Source: JAEINY01 sp942490535
Lineage (GTDB): Bacteria > Bacteroidota > Bacteroidia > Bacteroidales > Marinilabiliaceae
Direction: 5' to 3'
NCBI GenBank assembly: GCA_942490535.1
Contig: CALNXQ010000005.1
Coordinates: 372,001-436,000 of the forward strand
DNA length: 64,000 nucleotides
Under the pieces are notes generated by a model. It saw only the letters and a list, made by a program, of their open reading frames with translations, was not told the origin of the DNA and did not search any database. Below are positions 19,091 to 28,493 of the stretch, piece by piece. The position numbers and the translations under genes were made by a program. Numbering within the stretch: position 1 is the stretch's first letter; every line of letters begins with the position of its first letter.

Positions 19091-19122
19091 TTTGTGCTTA
19101 CAGGTAAAAAATAGTAGGTTTG
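19091..19122 (+). promoter_or_regulatory. Bacteroidota-type promoter of the SLC12-like transporter
   Basis: TTTG (19091-19094), 20 bases, then TAGGTTTG (19115-19122): an exact match to the consensus at the right spacing. The transcript would start near 19129, leaving a leader of about 14 bases before ATG 19143. Confidence 0.75.
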
Positions 19123-19142
19123 TTAAACAAGAATATTCTATT

Positions 19143-21365
19143 ATGCAAAAGTCGCTCACAAATCCCAATGCCGGTTTTGGCACGTTAGCCGTCTTCATGA
19201 CCGCTGTCTCCACCATTCTGGGAGCTATCCTCTTTCTGCGTTTTGGCTATGCCCTGGCACACGTCGGCCTGGGTGGCTTACTGGCCATCATTGTCATCGG
19301 ACACATTGTGACCATACCAACGGCTTTAGCAGTGGCTGAAATTGCCACTAATCAGCGCGTACAAGGAGGAGGAGCCTATTTCATCATCTCCCGGTCCTTT
19401 GGTTTAAATATTGGTGGAGCGATTGGAATCACCTTGTTTCTATCCCAAGCGGTGAGCGTCGCCTTTTATATCATCGCCTTCGGAGAAGCTTTTGACCCGC
19501 TCATCCCACTGTTGCCGTTTGACATCGATCCCTACTGGCTCAAGAAGGGCATTATCTTTACCGCAATGGCCATCCTTTCGATCGTTGTCCTTATCCGGGG
19601 CGCCAACGTTGGTATGAAAGCTCTATATGGCGTGGTAGCCCTACTGTTTATATCCATCGGCTTCTTCTTATTTGGCCATTCGCCCAACGGCGATCGCCCC
19701 CTTGAATTAACAGCTAAGGTGGCCAATCCCGATAATTTCTTTTATGTCTTCACCATCATCTTCCCGGCCTTTACCGGTATCGCAGCCGGACTAGGCCTTT
19801 CCGGCGACTTACGTGATCCCAAGACTGCCATTCCCCGGGGTACCATAATGGCCACCATTGTAGGGATGATCGTATACATTCTGGTAGCTTTTAAACTGGC
19901 CGCCTCGTTCACCCCGGAGGAAATGGCGAATGACCAGCTCATCATGACCCAGGCGGCTGTTTGGGGCCCCATCATCCCCATCGGATTGGCGGCGGCCACC
20001 CTCTCCTCAGCCATTGGATCTATCCTGGTGGCACCACGTACCCTTCAGGCCATTGGATTCGATACCATCTTGCCTTTTCAGAATTTAAACAGCTGGATAT
20101 CCCGTGGCCGTCAAAAGGACAATGAACCCATTAATGGAAGTATCATCACCATTGCCATAGCTTTTTTCTTTGTGGTGATCGGTGATGTGAACTTCGTCGC
20201 ACAAATCATCTCTATGTTTTTTATGGTCACCTATGGCGCTATCTGCCTGATCTCCTTTCTGGAGCATTTCGCCGCTGACCCGTCCTACCGGCCCACCTTC
20301 AAATACAACAAGTGGATCTTTTCACTGATTGGAGCCCTCCTTTCCTTTTGGCTGATGTTTAAAATGAACTGGCAATATGCAGCCCTTTCGGTACTCATCA
20401 TGGGTTTTATCTATTACCTGATTACCAAAGCCAAGCCGGAACGCCAGGGACTGGAAAAGTTATTCAAAGGAGTGATGTTCCAAATCAGCCGGCAAATCCA
20501 AATCTTCGTGCAGCGGGCCAATAAAGATGAAGTCGAAACCGATTGGCGCCCCTTTGCCATATGCGTCTCCGAGGACTCCTTCAAACGTCAATCAGCCTTT
20601 GATCTGCTGCGTTGGCTTTCCTTCAAACACGGTTTCGGAACCTACATTCACTTCATTAAAGGATTCTTGACCAAAGAAACCTATGATGAATCGCAAGAAG
20701 TACTGTCACGTCTGATCAAACAAGCTCAGGGCAGCCGCAGCCGGGTCTATTTAGATACCATTATCAGTCCGTCATACACCTCCGCCATTGCCCAGGTGAT
20801 TCAACTGAGCGGCATTAGCGGAAAAGGCAACAACCTGATTCTATTTGAATTCTCCCGGTCCAATTCCGAGGCCTTGCGTCAGGCATTTGACAACTATAAA
20901 TTATTTGAAGCCACTGGTTTCGATGTGTGTATCCTGAATACTTCGTACAAAGGATTTGGTTACCACCGGGAAATCCATGTGTGGATTAGTGCCGATGATT
21001 TTCACAATGCCAACCTCATGATTTTGCTGGCCTATATTGTGTCGGGTCACCCCAATTGGCATAATTGCGTCATTAAGATCTTTGCCATCTTCCCGGAAAA
21101 TCAAATCGACAAACAAAGAAGTCGTTTAATGGATTTGATTAAGGAAGGCCGTTTGCCGATATCACCGTCCAACATCACATTTATACCTTACAGCAGCACC
21201 CAGACGGCACAATCCATTATTCTGGAAAACAGCATGGATTCGGATTTAACCGTAGTTGGATTCACCCCCAAGCAGTTTGAAGAAGGCGAAGAAATGTTTG
21301 TGAATTACGGAGATATGGGCAATATATTGTTCGTTAATACTTTTAATAAAAAAGCTATTGAGTAG
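19143..21365 (+). CDS. APC-superfamily transporter, SLC12 (cation-chloride cotransporter)-like
   Basis: A 740-residue protein with an N-terminal transporter domain of about 12 helices (about 10-440) and a long cytosolic C-terminal region (about 450-740). FGTLAVFMTAVSTILGAILF starts the first helix. GLGLSGDLRDPKTAIPRGT is the signature loop shared with eukaryotic Na-K-Cl and K-Cl cotransporters. The C-terminal end (DSDLTVVGFTPKQF) resembles the regulatory tail of that family. It may move amino acids or cations with chloride; substrate is unknown. ATG 19143 is set by the promoter directly upstream; a further upstream ATG at 19041 precedes the promoter. Confidence 0.8.
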   Translation: MQKSLTNPNAGFGTLAVFMTAVSTILGAILFLRFGYALAHVGLGGLLAIIVIGHIVTIPTALAVAEIATNQRVQGGGAYFIISRSFGLNIGGAIGITLFLSQAVSVAFYIIAFGEAFDPLIPLLPFDIDPYWLKKGIIFTAMAILSIVVLIRGANVGMKALYGVVALLFISIGFFLFGHSPNGDRPLELTAKVANPDNFFYVFTIIFPAFTGIAAGLGLSGDLRDPKTAIPRGTIMATIVGMIVYILVAFKLAASFTPEEMANDQLIMTQAAVWGPIIPIGLAAATLSSAIGSILVAPRTLQAIGFDTILPFQNLNSWISRGRQKDNEPINGSIITIAIAFFFVVIGDVNFVAQIISMFFMVTYGAICLISFLEHFAADPSYRPTFKYNKWIFSLIGALLSFWLMFKMNWQYAALSVLIMGFIYYLITKAKPERQGLEKLFKGVMFQISRQIQIFVQRANKDEVETDWRPFAICVSEDSFKRQSAFDLLRWLSFKHGFGTYIHFIKGFLTKETYDESQEVLSRLIKQAQGSRSRVYLDTIISPSYTSAIAQVIQLSGISGKGNNLILFEFSRSNSEALRQAFDNYKLFEATGFDVCILNTSYKGFGYHREIHVWISADDFHNANLMILLAYIVSGHPNWHNCVIKIFAIFPENQIDKQRSRLMDLIKEGRLPISPSNITFIPYSSTQTAQSIILENSMDSDLTVVGFTPKQFEEGEEMFVNYGDMGNILFVNTFNKKAIE

Positions 21366-21418
21366 CGCGTTTAAAAGCTCTGTAAAAAAATACTATTTTT
21401 AAGCTGTAAAACACACAC

Positions 21419-23116
21419 ATGGCAAAGAAGAAAGTAATTGATAAACCATCAATAAAAAATGTATTGTCCCCTATTGACGGCTTTTTGGAGCAGCATAAAA
21501 ACATTGCCCTTGGGGCTATTCTGATCCTCTTTACGCTGTTCTCTTTCCTGTTGTTTAACCTTCGGGTGAGTGAAGGCGGCGACGACAGCACCTATATCAT
21601 CCGCGCCGTTAATTTTATAAATGAAGGCACCTATCCCTCCTTCCAAGGGCCACTCTACCCCATGATCATCTCGTTAGTGGTGGCTCTCTTCGGTATCAAG
21701 CTGGGGGTGCTTAAGTTCACATCACTGGTATTCATGCTTGGTTCCATGTGGTTATTCTACCGAACCTTTGCCGGACGTATCCGCTATACCATTCTATTTG
21801 GCACTCTGTGCATCCTGGCGGTGAGCAGCTACTTCATTTATTTCACCAGCCAAACCTATTCCGAAGCGCTGTTTCTGTTCCTCCAGGTGCCTGTTTTCCT
21901 TTTTCTGTTTAATGATCTGGATCGGCGTTCAGAGGCGACCAACGGCATTCGGGCCTATTCTTACATCATCCTAACAGCCGCCTTCATTGTGTTGGGCTAC
22001 TTAACACGCACCGTTGGAATCGGAGCACTATTGGCTGCCACCCTGTTCTATCTGTTTCTTCAACAGTATAAAAAAGCCGGTGCCTTAGTCATTAGTTTCC
22101 TGGTGATCCTTATCCCCTTAGTGCTCATCAAGCTCGCCATCTGGGACAATGGCATCATGGATGGTGGCCAGGCCTCCACACTGATGTATAAGCATCCCTA
22201 TGATCTGGCCCAAGGGCAAGAAACCGTCACTGGGTTTATGACGCGATTTGTGGATAACTCCAACCTATACTTATCCAAACACTTCCTGAAAATAGTTGGG
22301 CTCCGGGGCGATGCAGCCAAATCGGTCAATGGCTTCTACACCTTTCTTTTGTATGGCCTGTTCGTGTTTGGTCTGGTAAGAGCCTTTAAGAACAACCGCT
22401 ACCTGCTGTTCACCGGCATCTATGTGGCCGTCATGTTGGGCATCACTTTCGTCGCTTTGCAAAAGCTATGGGATCAATACCGCTTGATCATCCCCTTCCT
22501 GCCTTTTATGCTCGTCATTACTTTATATGCGCTCACGGAACTCACCCAAATGACCAAAACAAAAGTAGCCGGATATATTCTAATCGCCCTTTTTCTCATG
22601 GCTACATTTGGTTCCATTGGCCAATCCCTGGGCAAAGTCGACTTGATCACCCTGCGCAGTAACTTTAAGGGCGATCGCTTTAAAGGCTATTCGCCCGATT
22701 GGGAGCATTACCTGAAAATGACCGAATATGTCGGTGAACATCTGCCTGAAGAAGCTCTGGCTGCCTGTCGCAAACCAAATATGGCCCGCATTTACGCCGA
22801 TGGTAAGAAATTCTACGGTGTTTACCGTTTCGACACACAGGATGCCGATTCCTTATTGATGCGCCTGAAAGAACGCCACGTGACGCATGTGATCATGGCC
22901 AGCCTGCGTAAAAATCCGGCGGTCAAAGATGGCCAAACCATCAATACCATTCAACGCTATCTGTACTGGATGACGCGTAAATACCCTGACTTATTGGAAT
23001 TACAACATCAAATCGGGACCGATGCGAAGGATGAACCGGCTTATTTGTTCCGTATTAAGTATGAAGTAGCCGATTCTCAGGCCTTACAGGCACCCAATCA
23101 GGACCCGAACATGTAA
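21419..23116 (+). CDS. GT-C type membrane glycosyltransferase-like protein (GT39/ArnT-like)
   Basis: A 565-residue protein with about 11-13 membrane helices (about 30-415) and a C-terminal soluble part (about 430-565). The first extracytoplasmic loop has an acidic motif GGDDSTYIIRAVNF, where GT-C enzymes place their catalytic aspartate, followed by GPLYPMIISLVVALFG as in dolichyl-phosphate-mannose-protein transferase relatives. It would use a polyprenyl-phosphate sugar at the periplasmic face. The gene downstream makes a polyprenyl-phosphate-sugar-synthase-like GT2 domain, a sensible donor supplier. Acceptor unknown. Confidence 0.65.
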   Translation: MAKKKVIDKPSIKNVLSPIDGFLEQHKNIALGAILILFTLFSFLLFNLRVSEGGDDSTYIIRAVNFINEGTYPSFQGPLYPMIISLVVALFGIKLGVLKFTSLVFMLGSMWLFYRTFAGRIRYTILFGTLCILAVSSYFIYFTSQTYSEALFLFLQVPVFLFLFNDLDRRSEATNGIRAYSYIILTAAFIVLGYLTRTVGIGALLAATLFYLFLQQYKKAGALVISFLVILIPLVLIKLAIWDNGIMDGGQASTLMYKHPYDLAQGQETVTGFMTRFVDNSNLYLSKHFLKIVGLRGDAAKSVNGFYTFLLYGLFVFGLVRAFKNNRYLLFTGIYVAVMLGITFVALQKLWDQYRLIIPFLPFMLVITLYALTELTQMTKTKVAGYILIALFLMATFGSIGQSLGKVDLITLRSNFKGDRFKGYSPDWEHYLKMTEYVGEHLPEEALAACRKPNMARIYADGKKFYGVYRFDTQDADSLLMRLKERHVTHVIMASLRKNPAVKDGQTINTIQRYLYWMTRKYPDLLELQHQIGTDAKDEPAYLFRIKYEVADSQALQAPNQDPNM

Positions 23117-23160
23117 CTATTATACAGCCATTACATATCCCAAATACAATTCACTTGTCG

Positions 23161-24588
23161 ATGAAAGCAAATCCGGAGAGAAAGAACTATTTTGAGTCAC
23201 GTGCCGAAAATTGGATTAAATACCGAAGGAAACGATCTTATTATTGGGATTCCATTACCCGCTACTGCAACTATTTTATCCATGAAGAGAGTTCGGTACT
23301 GGAGGTGGGCTGTGGCTCCGGCGAGTTACTGGCAGCTGTCAATGGAAAAGAAAAAACAGGCATTGACTTTTGCGAACCCATACTGAATCAAGCTAAAACA
23401 CGCTTCCCGGATATCCGCTTTGAACTCATGGATGCCGAAGCCATCCACCTGAACCAAACCTACGATGTGATTATACTCTCCAACCTGGTGGGTGTGTTGG
23501 ATGATATTGAACATGTGTTTAATCAACTCAAGGCAGTTTGCCATGAGAAAACACGCATCATTGTCACCTATTACAGCCGTCTGTGGGAACCCATCATCAA
23601 ACTGGCCGAGTGGTTGGGCATCAAACATAAAACACCGGAACAAAACTGGTTGTCCACGGCCGATTTAGCCAACCTCTTGTACCTCTCCGACTTTGACGTG
23701 TACAAGCACAACCGGAGCATGTTCATCCCTTACAAGATCCCTCTGATTTCTGCTTTTTTCAACCGTTTTCTGTCGCGCATGCCCCTGCTCAACAGCTTAA
23801 GTTTAAATCAATTTGTTTTTGCCCGTCCCTTCCCGCCACGGTTATCCGACGCGGAAGTGAACAATCGCTACTCCGTGTCAGTGGTGGTGCCGGCCCGTAA
23901 TGAGAGCGGCAACATCGAAGCCGCCATTCAACGCACGCCGGAGATGGGGCGGTTTACGGAATTGATCTTTGTGGAAGGTAACTCCACCGACGATACCTGG
24001 GAGACCATCCAGCGGATGCAAGCGAAGTATCAGGACCAGCGCCGCATCAAAATCATGCAGCAAGAAGGTAAAGGTAAGGGAGATGCGGTGCGCAAAGGCT
24101 ACGCAGCGGCCGAAGGAGACATCCTGATGATTCTGGACGCCGACCTGACGGTGACACCTGAGGACCTGCCCAAGTTTTACCGGGCCATCACACGCGGAAA
24201 AGGTGAATTCATCAATGGGGTCCGACTGGTGTATCCCATGGAGAAAAATGCCATGCGCACCCTCAATACCATGGGCAACCATTTCTTCAGTAGCGTGTTT
24301 AGCTGGTTATTGGAGCGCCCCATAAAAGATTCGTTGTGCGGCACCAAGGTGATGTTTCGAACCGATTACCTGAAGCTGGCCGCCAACCGGAAATTCTTCG
24401 GCGAGTTCGATCCCTTTGGTGACTTTGATTTGCTCTTTGGAGCGTACAAGCTGAACTTGAAAATGGTGGATTTACCCATTCGTTACCGTGAGCGTAAGTA
24501 TGGCGATACCAACATTTCGCGTTTTAGTCACGGCTTTATTTTATTACGCATGGCGGCTTTTGCGGCGGGTAAGATTAAGTTTTGGTAA
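23161..24588 (+). CDS. SAM methyltransferase-GT2 (DPM1-like) fusion protein
   Basis: A 475-residue two-domain protein. Residues about 1-215 form a class I SAM methyltransferase: SSVLEVGCGSGELLAAV is the SAM-binding glycine loop, with TYDVIILSNLVGVLDDI after it. Residues about 235-475 form a DPM1-type family 2 glycosyltransferase: SVSVVVPARNESGNI, LIFVEGNSTDDTWETI, GDILMILDADLT (DxD) and DSLCGTKVMFR. DPM1-like domains usually charge polyprenyl phosphate with a sugar. ATG 23161 is preferred to a TTG two codons upstream. It lies 44 bases after the GT-C-like gene and probably serves the same glycan pathway. Confidence 0.8.
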   Translation: MKANPERKNYFESRAENWIKYRRKRSYYWDSITRYCNYFIHEESSVLEVGCGSGELLAAVNGKEKTGIDFCEPILNQAKTRFPDIRFELMDAEAIHLNQTYDVIILSNLVGVLDDIEHVFNQLKAVCHEKTRIIVTYYSRLWEPIIKLAEWLGIKHKTPEQNWLSTADLANLLYLSDFDVYKHNRSMFIPYKIPLISAFFNRFLSRMPLLNSLSLNQFVFARPFPPRLSDAEVNNRYSVSVVVPARNESGNIEAAIQRTPEMGRFTELIFVEGNSTDDTWETIQRMQAKYQDQRRIKIMQQEGKGKGDAVRKGYAAAEGDILMILDADLTVTPEDLPKFYRAITRGKGEFINGVRLVYPMEKNAMRTLNTMGNHFFSSVFSWLLERPIKDSLCGTKVMFRTDYLKLAANRKFFGEFDPFGDFDLLFGAYKLNLKMVDLPIRYRERKYGDTNISRFSHGFILLRMAAFAAGKIKFW

Positions 24589-24671
24589 GCCTCATTTGAC
24601 CAGGGACTGTATTCTTTATTTGGTGGAGTGCCGTATTTTTTGAATTTTTACACCTTAAACTGAAGGGACAG

Positions 24672-25148
24672 ATGGAAAAATTAGCAATATTTCCCGGGTC
24701 GTTCGATCCGTTTACCGTTGGACATGAGGATGTTGTTAGACGTGGATTAAGCCTTTTTGAAAACATTGTGATTGCAGTGGGCTTCAATGCCAACAAAAAG
24801 GATCATTTCCCGCTGGATGACCGTATGCAGTGGATCCGCGATGTATTTGCCAATGACTCCAGGGTAACAGTGGAAAAATACGAAGGCTTAACCGTTGATT
24901 TTGCCAAAGAAATTGGCGCAACACATATCCTTCGAGGCATCCGCACATCAGCCGATTTTGAGTACGAACGTGCCATTGCCCAGGTGAATAAAGCCATGAG
25001 CGGTATTGATTCCGTCTTCCTGCTCACCACGCCGGAACATACTCCGGTAAACAGTTCCATTGTGCGTGATATTTTGAAACATGGCGGCGATGCCAGTATG
25101 TTTCTGCCTGATAAGATTAAAATAAACATTGAAAAATCATCTTTGTAA
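24672..25148 (+). CDS. coaD: pantetheine-phosphate adenylyltransferase
   Basis: A 158-residue cytoplasmic enzyme that joins 4'-phosphopantetheine and ATP to give dephospho-CoA, the penultimate step of CoA synthesis. The nucleotidyltransferase motif PGSFDPFTVGHEDVV at the N-terminus, RGIRTSADFEYE in the middle and the late NSSIVRDI are all conserved. Length is normal. The next gene starts 4 bases after its stop. Confidence 0.95.
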   Translation: MEKLAIFPGSFDPFTVGHEDVVRRGLSLFENIVIAVGFNANKKDHFPLDDRMQWIRDVFANDSRVTVEKYEGLTVDFAKEIGATHILRGIRTSADFEYERAIAQVNKAMSGIDSVFLLTTPEHTPVNSSIVRDILKHGGDASMFLPDKIKINIEKSSL

Positions 25149-25151
25149 TAA

Positions 25152-26618
25152 ATGAACAGGCAATTACTGATTGGTCTTTTATGTGCTTTAAGCAGTTTTT
25201 CGGTGTGGGGCGCTATACCTGTTGACACAGTTATCATTAAAGGGTATGCCAAAGAATATGCCGGCATTCACCTCATTCTGCAAACCATCGGTAATCCTAT
25301 TTCAGCGGAGAAACGCAACCTGGCTTCTTTTCAGGTGGATGATAAAGGTAATTTCTACCACGCCTTTCCGGTTTCCGAAATCACTTCGGCCACCCTGGAT
25401 GTGGGGCGTTTTCGGGGCACCATTTATTTTGAGCCGGGTAAATCCTATGAATTGGTGCTGCCTCCCTTTGAGCCGCGGTCGGATGCCGATCGCTTTAATC
25501 CCTTCTTTGAACCCGAAGATGTGGTAATTGGCATTGCCAATGAGGAGGCTCAAAAACTCAACAGTGTGATTCGTAATTTTCAGGATGCGTTCACCACCCG
25601 TTATGATGCCCATGCGTTTCAAATCTTTACATCGGAAGATAAACAAAAAGCCGAGGCCATCATTCATGAACTGGATAGCCTCTATCCAGCTCCACAGGGG
25701 ACTTATTTTCAGACCTACAAACGGTATACTTATGGCCAGCTGGAGTTTCTGTCGCACAAACGTCAGAAAAAAACCGTCATGAACAAGTTCTTCGCCAGCG
25801 ACTCGGTACATGCCCAGGTGCCGGCCTATTGGGATACCTTTAACCTCATGTTCAAGGATTTTTTCACCTACTACTTCCCCACCAAAAGTGGGCGTAGCCT
25901 GCGTAATGCCTTTCGTGAAGGGGGTAACTTTGATACTTTATCAGCCGTTCTTTCCCACGACCCGCTTTTTGCCGGGGCCGAATTCCGGGAAACAGTGCTG
26001 TTGAAAGGCATGTATGACGCTTTCTATTCGGGGCGTTACGAAGACCAGCGCCTCATCGATCTCTTTCACGATGCGGCTGAAAATGGATGTAATAACACCA
26101 TCAGATCACTGGCCTATGGCTTGCATAAAAAAGTAAACTGGTTACGCATTGGATCCGAAGCACCCGGTTTTACCCTGTACCGCATTAATGGCAATGAAAA
26201 AACACTGAGTGATTTCAAGGGACACTTCGTCTATCTGAACTTTATGCACACCGATAATCATGCCTGCATGAAGGATCTGCAGATGCTGGATATCATCTCT
26301 AAAAAGATGAAACGCGAAGTACGTATTGTGACCATCATCATGGATGAGAATCCCGGGAAAGCGCAAAAAATTATTAAAGACAATAAATATAAGTGGGAGT
26401 TTCTGCATTACCTGGCACAAGCCGACATTGCATTGGATTATAACATCAAAGCCTTACCCACTTATTTCCTCATCGACCCGGAAGGTATTTTGCGGCTCTC
26501 ACCAGCCCCTTCCCCTGAGGAAGATTTCGCGCCGCTCTTTATGGAAGCCGTTCGCAGCTATCGCAATGATCAATTGCGCAAGAACCGGCCCAAAGAGAAA
26601 TCGATATACGACTTGTAG
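25152..26618 (+). CDS. secreted thioredoxin-fold protein (TlpA/AhpC-TSA-like) with a lone cysteine
   Basis: A 488-residue protein with a signal peptide (LLIGLLCALSSFSVWGA). Residues about 25-130 resemble the DUF4369-type N-terminal domain of Bacteroidota TlpA proteins. A helical middle region follows, then a thioredoxin fold at about 335-470 (GSEAPGFTLYRINGNEKTL; IKALPTYFLIDPEG with the cis-proline). In place of the usual WCxxC it has NFMHTDNHACMKDL, so only C372 remains. It cannot act as a normal dithiol oxidoreductase. It is tightly linked to coaD (4-base gap). Confidence 0.75.
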   Translation: MNRQLLIGLLCALSSFSVWGAIPVDTVIIKGYAKEYAGIHLILQTIGNPISAEKRNLASFQVDDKGNFYHAFPVSEITSATLDVGRFRGTIYFEPGKSYELVLPPFEPRSDADRFNPFFEPEDVVIGIANEEAQKLNSVIRNFQDAFTTRYDAHAFQIFTSEDKQKAEAIIHELDSLYPAPQGTYFQTYKRYTYGQLEFLSHKRQKKTVMNKFFASDSVHAQVPAYWDTFNLMFKDFFTYYFPTKSGRSLRNAFREGGNFDTLSAVLSHDPLFAGAEFRETVLLKGMYDAFYSGRYEDQRLIDLFHDAAENGCNNTIRSLAYGLHKKVNWLRIGSEAPGFTLYRINGNEKTLSDFKGHFVYLNFMHTDNHACMKDLQMLDIISKKMKREVRIVTIIMDENPGKAQKIIKDNKYKWEFLHYLAQADIALDYNIKALPTYFLIDPEGILRLSPAPSPEEDFAPLFMEAVRSYRNDQLRKNRPKEKSIYDL

Positions 26619-26932
26619 AAACTACCTTCTTCTATTTCGGTACCCGTGAGGTTCACGAAAGATGGCCTTTAGTCAAAGATAAATGCCAGCTTGCCGGAGC
26701 ACGGCAAGGTATCGCTATGTTTTTAGATTCAGTCACTTTCGATCGTGCATAGTGTCTGCTGCCACTACAGCACAGAACATTAAGGCTGGTAAAATAGAAG
26801 GTTATAGATTAAATCACTTCCCTGTAAAAGATATGAGCTGTTTGCCGGACAACAAGGACACTCCGGTGCACAAACTATTGAATTCCAATTCAGGAATGCT
26901 TAAATTGAGGACACACCTTAATAATAAAGCAC
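26619..26932. other. 314-base intergenic stretch
   Basis: No convincing gene. A 7-bp hairpin (CTTGCCG at 26690-26696 with CGGCAAG at 26702-26708) is present but has no T-tract, so it is not a clear terminator. No promoter of the expected type was found. Confidence 0.5.
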
Positions 26933-27391
26933 ATGAAAACAGGAACAATTTTTACACTTCTCCTTCTTATCGCCTGCACCCTTAGCAGCTCGGCTCAGAC
27001 AGCCGAATCCTTTTACCTGGCCAAATCAGTCCCTGGCACACTTGACAAAGTGGTACTGACTGTCAAGGCCGAACTGAAAAATCATGGCTTCGGTATTATC
27101 ACCGAAATAGACATGCAAAAAAGTCTGAAAGAGAAACTGGATGTGGATATCCCGGCCTATCACATCTATGGCGTTTGCAATGTAAAGCTGGCCCATCAAC
27201 TGCTGCAACAGGAAGAAAACATTGGCGTGATTCTCCCCTGCAAAATGATTATAAAGCAAATAAACGATACCACCGTCGAAGTGGTCTTTATTGATCCGGA
27301 GCAATTGATTGACATCACCGGTAATAATGAATTAACAGCTATTGGGAAGCAGGTAAAAGAGGCTTTTGAAAAAGTACTTGCTTCATTGTAA
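26933..27391 (+). CDS. secreted DUF302 domain protein
   Basis: A 152-residue protein with a signal peptide (TIFTLLLLIACTLSSSAQ, cleavage near residue 22) and one DUF302 domain. The domain is marked by the paired strands around LDKVVLTVKAELKNHGFGII and IPAYHIYGVCNVKLAHQLL, then IGVILPCKMIIKQ. Family members form a small alpha-beta sandwich. Their role is not settled; some occur with sulfur or redox genes. Nothing around it fixes a function. Confidence 0.75.
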   Translation: MKTGTIFTLLLLIACTLSSSAQTAESFYLAKSVPGTLDKVVLTVKAELKNHGFGIITEIDMQKSLKEKLDVDIPAYHIYGVCNVKLAHQLLQQEENIGVILPCKMIIKQINDTTVEVVFIDPEQLIDITGNNELTAIGKQVKEAFEKVLASL

Positions 27392-27552
27392 CAGTGGTTT
27401 GTCAGAAAAAAGTTGACATCGTTAGTGGACATTGTAAAAACAATATTGTAACTTTTTATTAGAGTTAATAAAAATGTGGAAACATCTTTATCGCCCGATG
27501 AAATGGCTGAGGTCGATGTCCCACCAGTACAAATCTTAAATGTTTTTATACA

Positions 27553-28260
27553 ATGTATTTGAAATACTCAACCCGAAACAATCCGCTTACACAGGAAGCA
27601 GATGAATGCATGGCACAGATTCAGGATGTGGAAACCCTGTCAGAAGAAGATCTGGTTCAGGAGATCGTGGTGCCGGGAGGTGTGACCAACACACAGGTAC
27701 AAGCGGTAGTCACCGCGATGAAAGAGGCCATCCTGAAAAAACTGGGGCAAGGCTACGGCATTCGCACTGCGTTGGTCCATTATTTCCCAACCATTTCAGG
27801 TGTATTCACCGATGAAGATGATACGTTTGATCCAGCGCGGCATACGGTAAACATTAAAACCACCCCCACGAGGATGGTCAAGGAAGCAGCGAAGCACATT
27901 TCGTTACAGAAAGTTACTTCAACCAAGCGCATCCCGGTTATCAACAGGTTCATGGACACCGCCACTGACACACGTGACAACCTGATTACCCCGGGTTTAG
28001 TAGCCGAAATAAAAGGAGAGTTGTTGAAACTGGATCCTTCCGATCTTAGCCAGGGTGTGTTTCTGATCGATGCGCAAAAGAATACCCATCGCTGTGAGAA
28101 GTATATTCGAAACACCGCCACTAATCTCATGTTCTATGTGCCCGCTAATCTGCCTGAAGGGCCAATTGAGCTACGGGTCCGCATCAAGCTGGAAAATGAT
28201 AGTACCATTCGTGAGGGCATTTTCCACAAAACATTGACAGTGGGTACGCAGCAACAATAG
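27553..28260 (+). CDS. HU-HIG / DUF4469 DNA-binding family protein
   Basis: A 235-residue protein. Residues about 1-125 form an HU-like (HU-HIG) domain with an N-terminal MYLKYSTRNNPLTQEAD and GYGIRTALVHYFPTISGVF. Residues about 140-230 form an Ig-like DUF4469 domain (LLKLDPSDLSQGVFLID, YVPANLPEGPIELRVRI). This domain order is typical of abundant Bacteroidota DNA-binding-annotated proteins whose function is untested. It ends 56 bases before a strong terminator. Confidence 0.85.
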   Translation: MYLKYSTRNNPLTQEADECMAQIQDVETLSEEDLVQEIVVPGGVTNTQVQAVVTAMKEAILKKLGQGYGIRTALVHYFPTISGVFTDEDDTFDPARHTVNIKTTPTRMVKEAAKHISLQKVTSTKRIPVINRFMDTATDTRDNLITPGLVAEIKGELLKLDPSDLSQGVFLIDAQKNTHRCEKYIRNTATNLMFYVPANLPEGPIELRVRIKLENDSTIREGIFHKTLTVGTQQQ

Positions 28261-28315
28261 GCGTATGAACATCTGCTGAGCTCTGAGATTTTTTAAATAT
28301 GAGTTTCCAATATCT

Positions 28316-28342
28316 AAAAACCGGTTCTGCCGGTTTTTTTTT
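28316..28342 (+). terminator. intrinsic terminator after the HU-HIG gene
   Basis: AAAAACCGG (28316-28324) pairs with CCGGTTTTT (28330-28338), with a run of nine T residues at the end. Confidence 0.85.
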
Positions 28343-28383
28343 GTATCCATCTCCCCCATTCTCACTATTTAACATAGAAAGCT

Positions 28384-28493
28384 AGCGGCTGTGAGACCTT
28401 CGCACAGCCGCTGTGAAACATTCTAACAGCCGCTGTGAAGAAGTCTCACAGCGGCTGTAAAAAGTAGTAACAGGCGCTGGGGCAAAAAACCAC
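28384..28493. repeat. 22-bp-period palindromic-core array (array 2)
   Basis: Five units start at 28384, 28406, 28428, 28450 and 28472, a spacing of exactly 22 bp. Each has the core AGCSGCTGTGA followed by 9 variable bases and AC. Across unit boundaries this makes the 11-bp palindrome ACAGCSGCTGT. The central S is G, C, C, G in the first four units and the fifth is more degenerate. The array lies 42 bases after the HU-HIG terminator, at the left border of the AT-rich island. No coding frame was apparent. Confidence 0.85.

Noticed and set aside
26683..26985. A 100-residue frame overlapping the DUF302 gene start
   Set aside because: No domain or sensible composition; it overlaps the signal peptide of the DUF302 protein in another frame.
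28384..28493. CRISPR array
   Set aside because: Repeat cores are 11 bp, the variable parts about 11 bp, only five units exist and no cas gene is near. Real CRISPR repeats and spacers are over 20 bp each.
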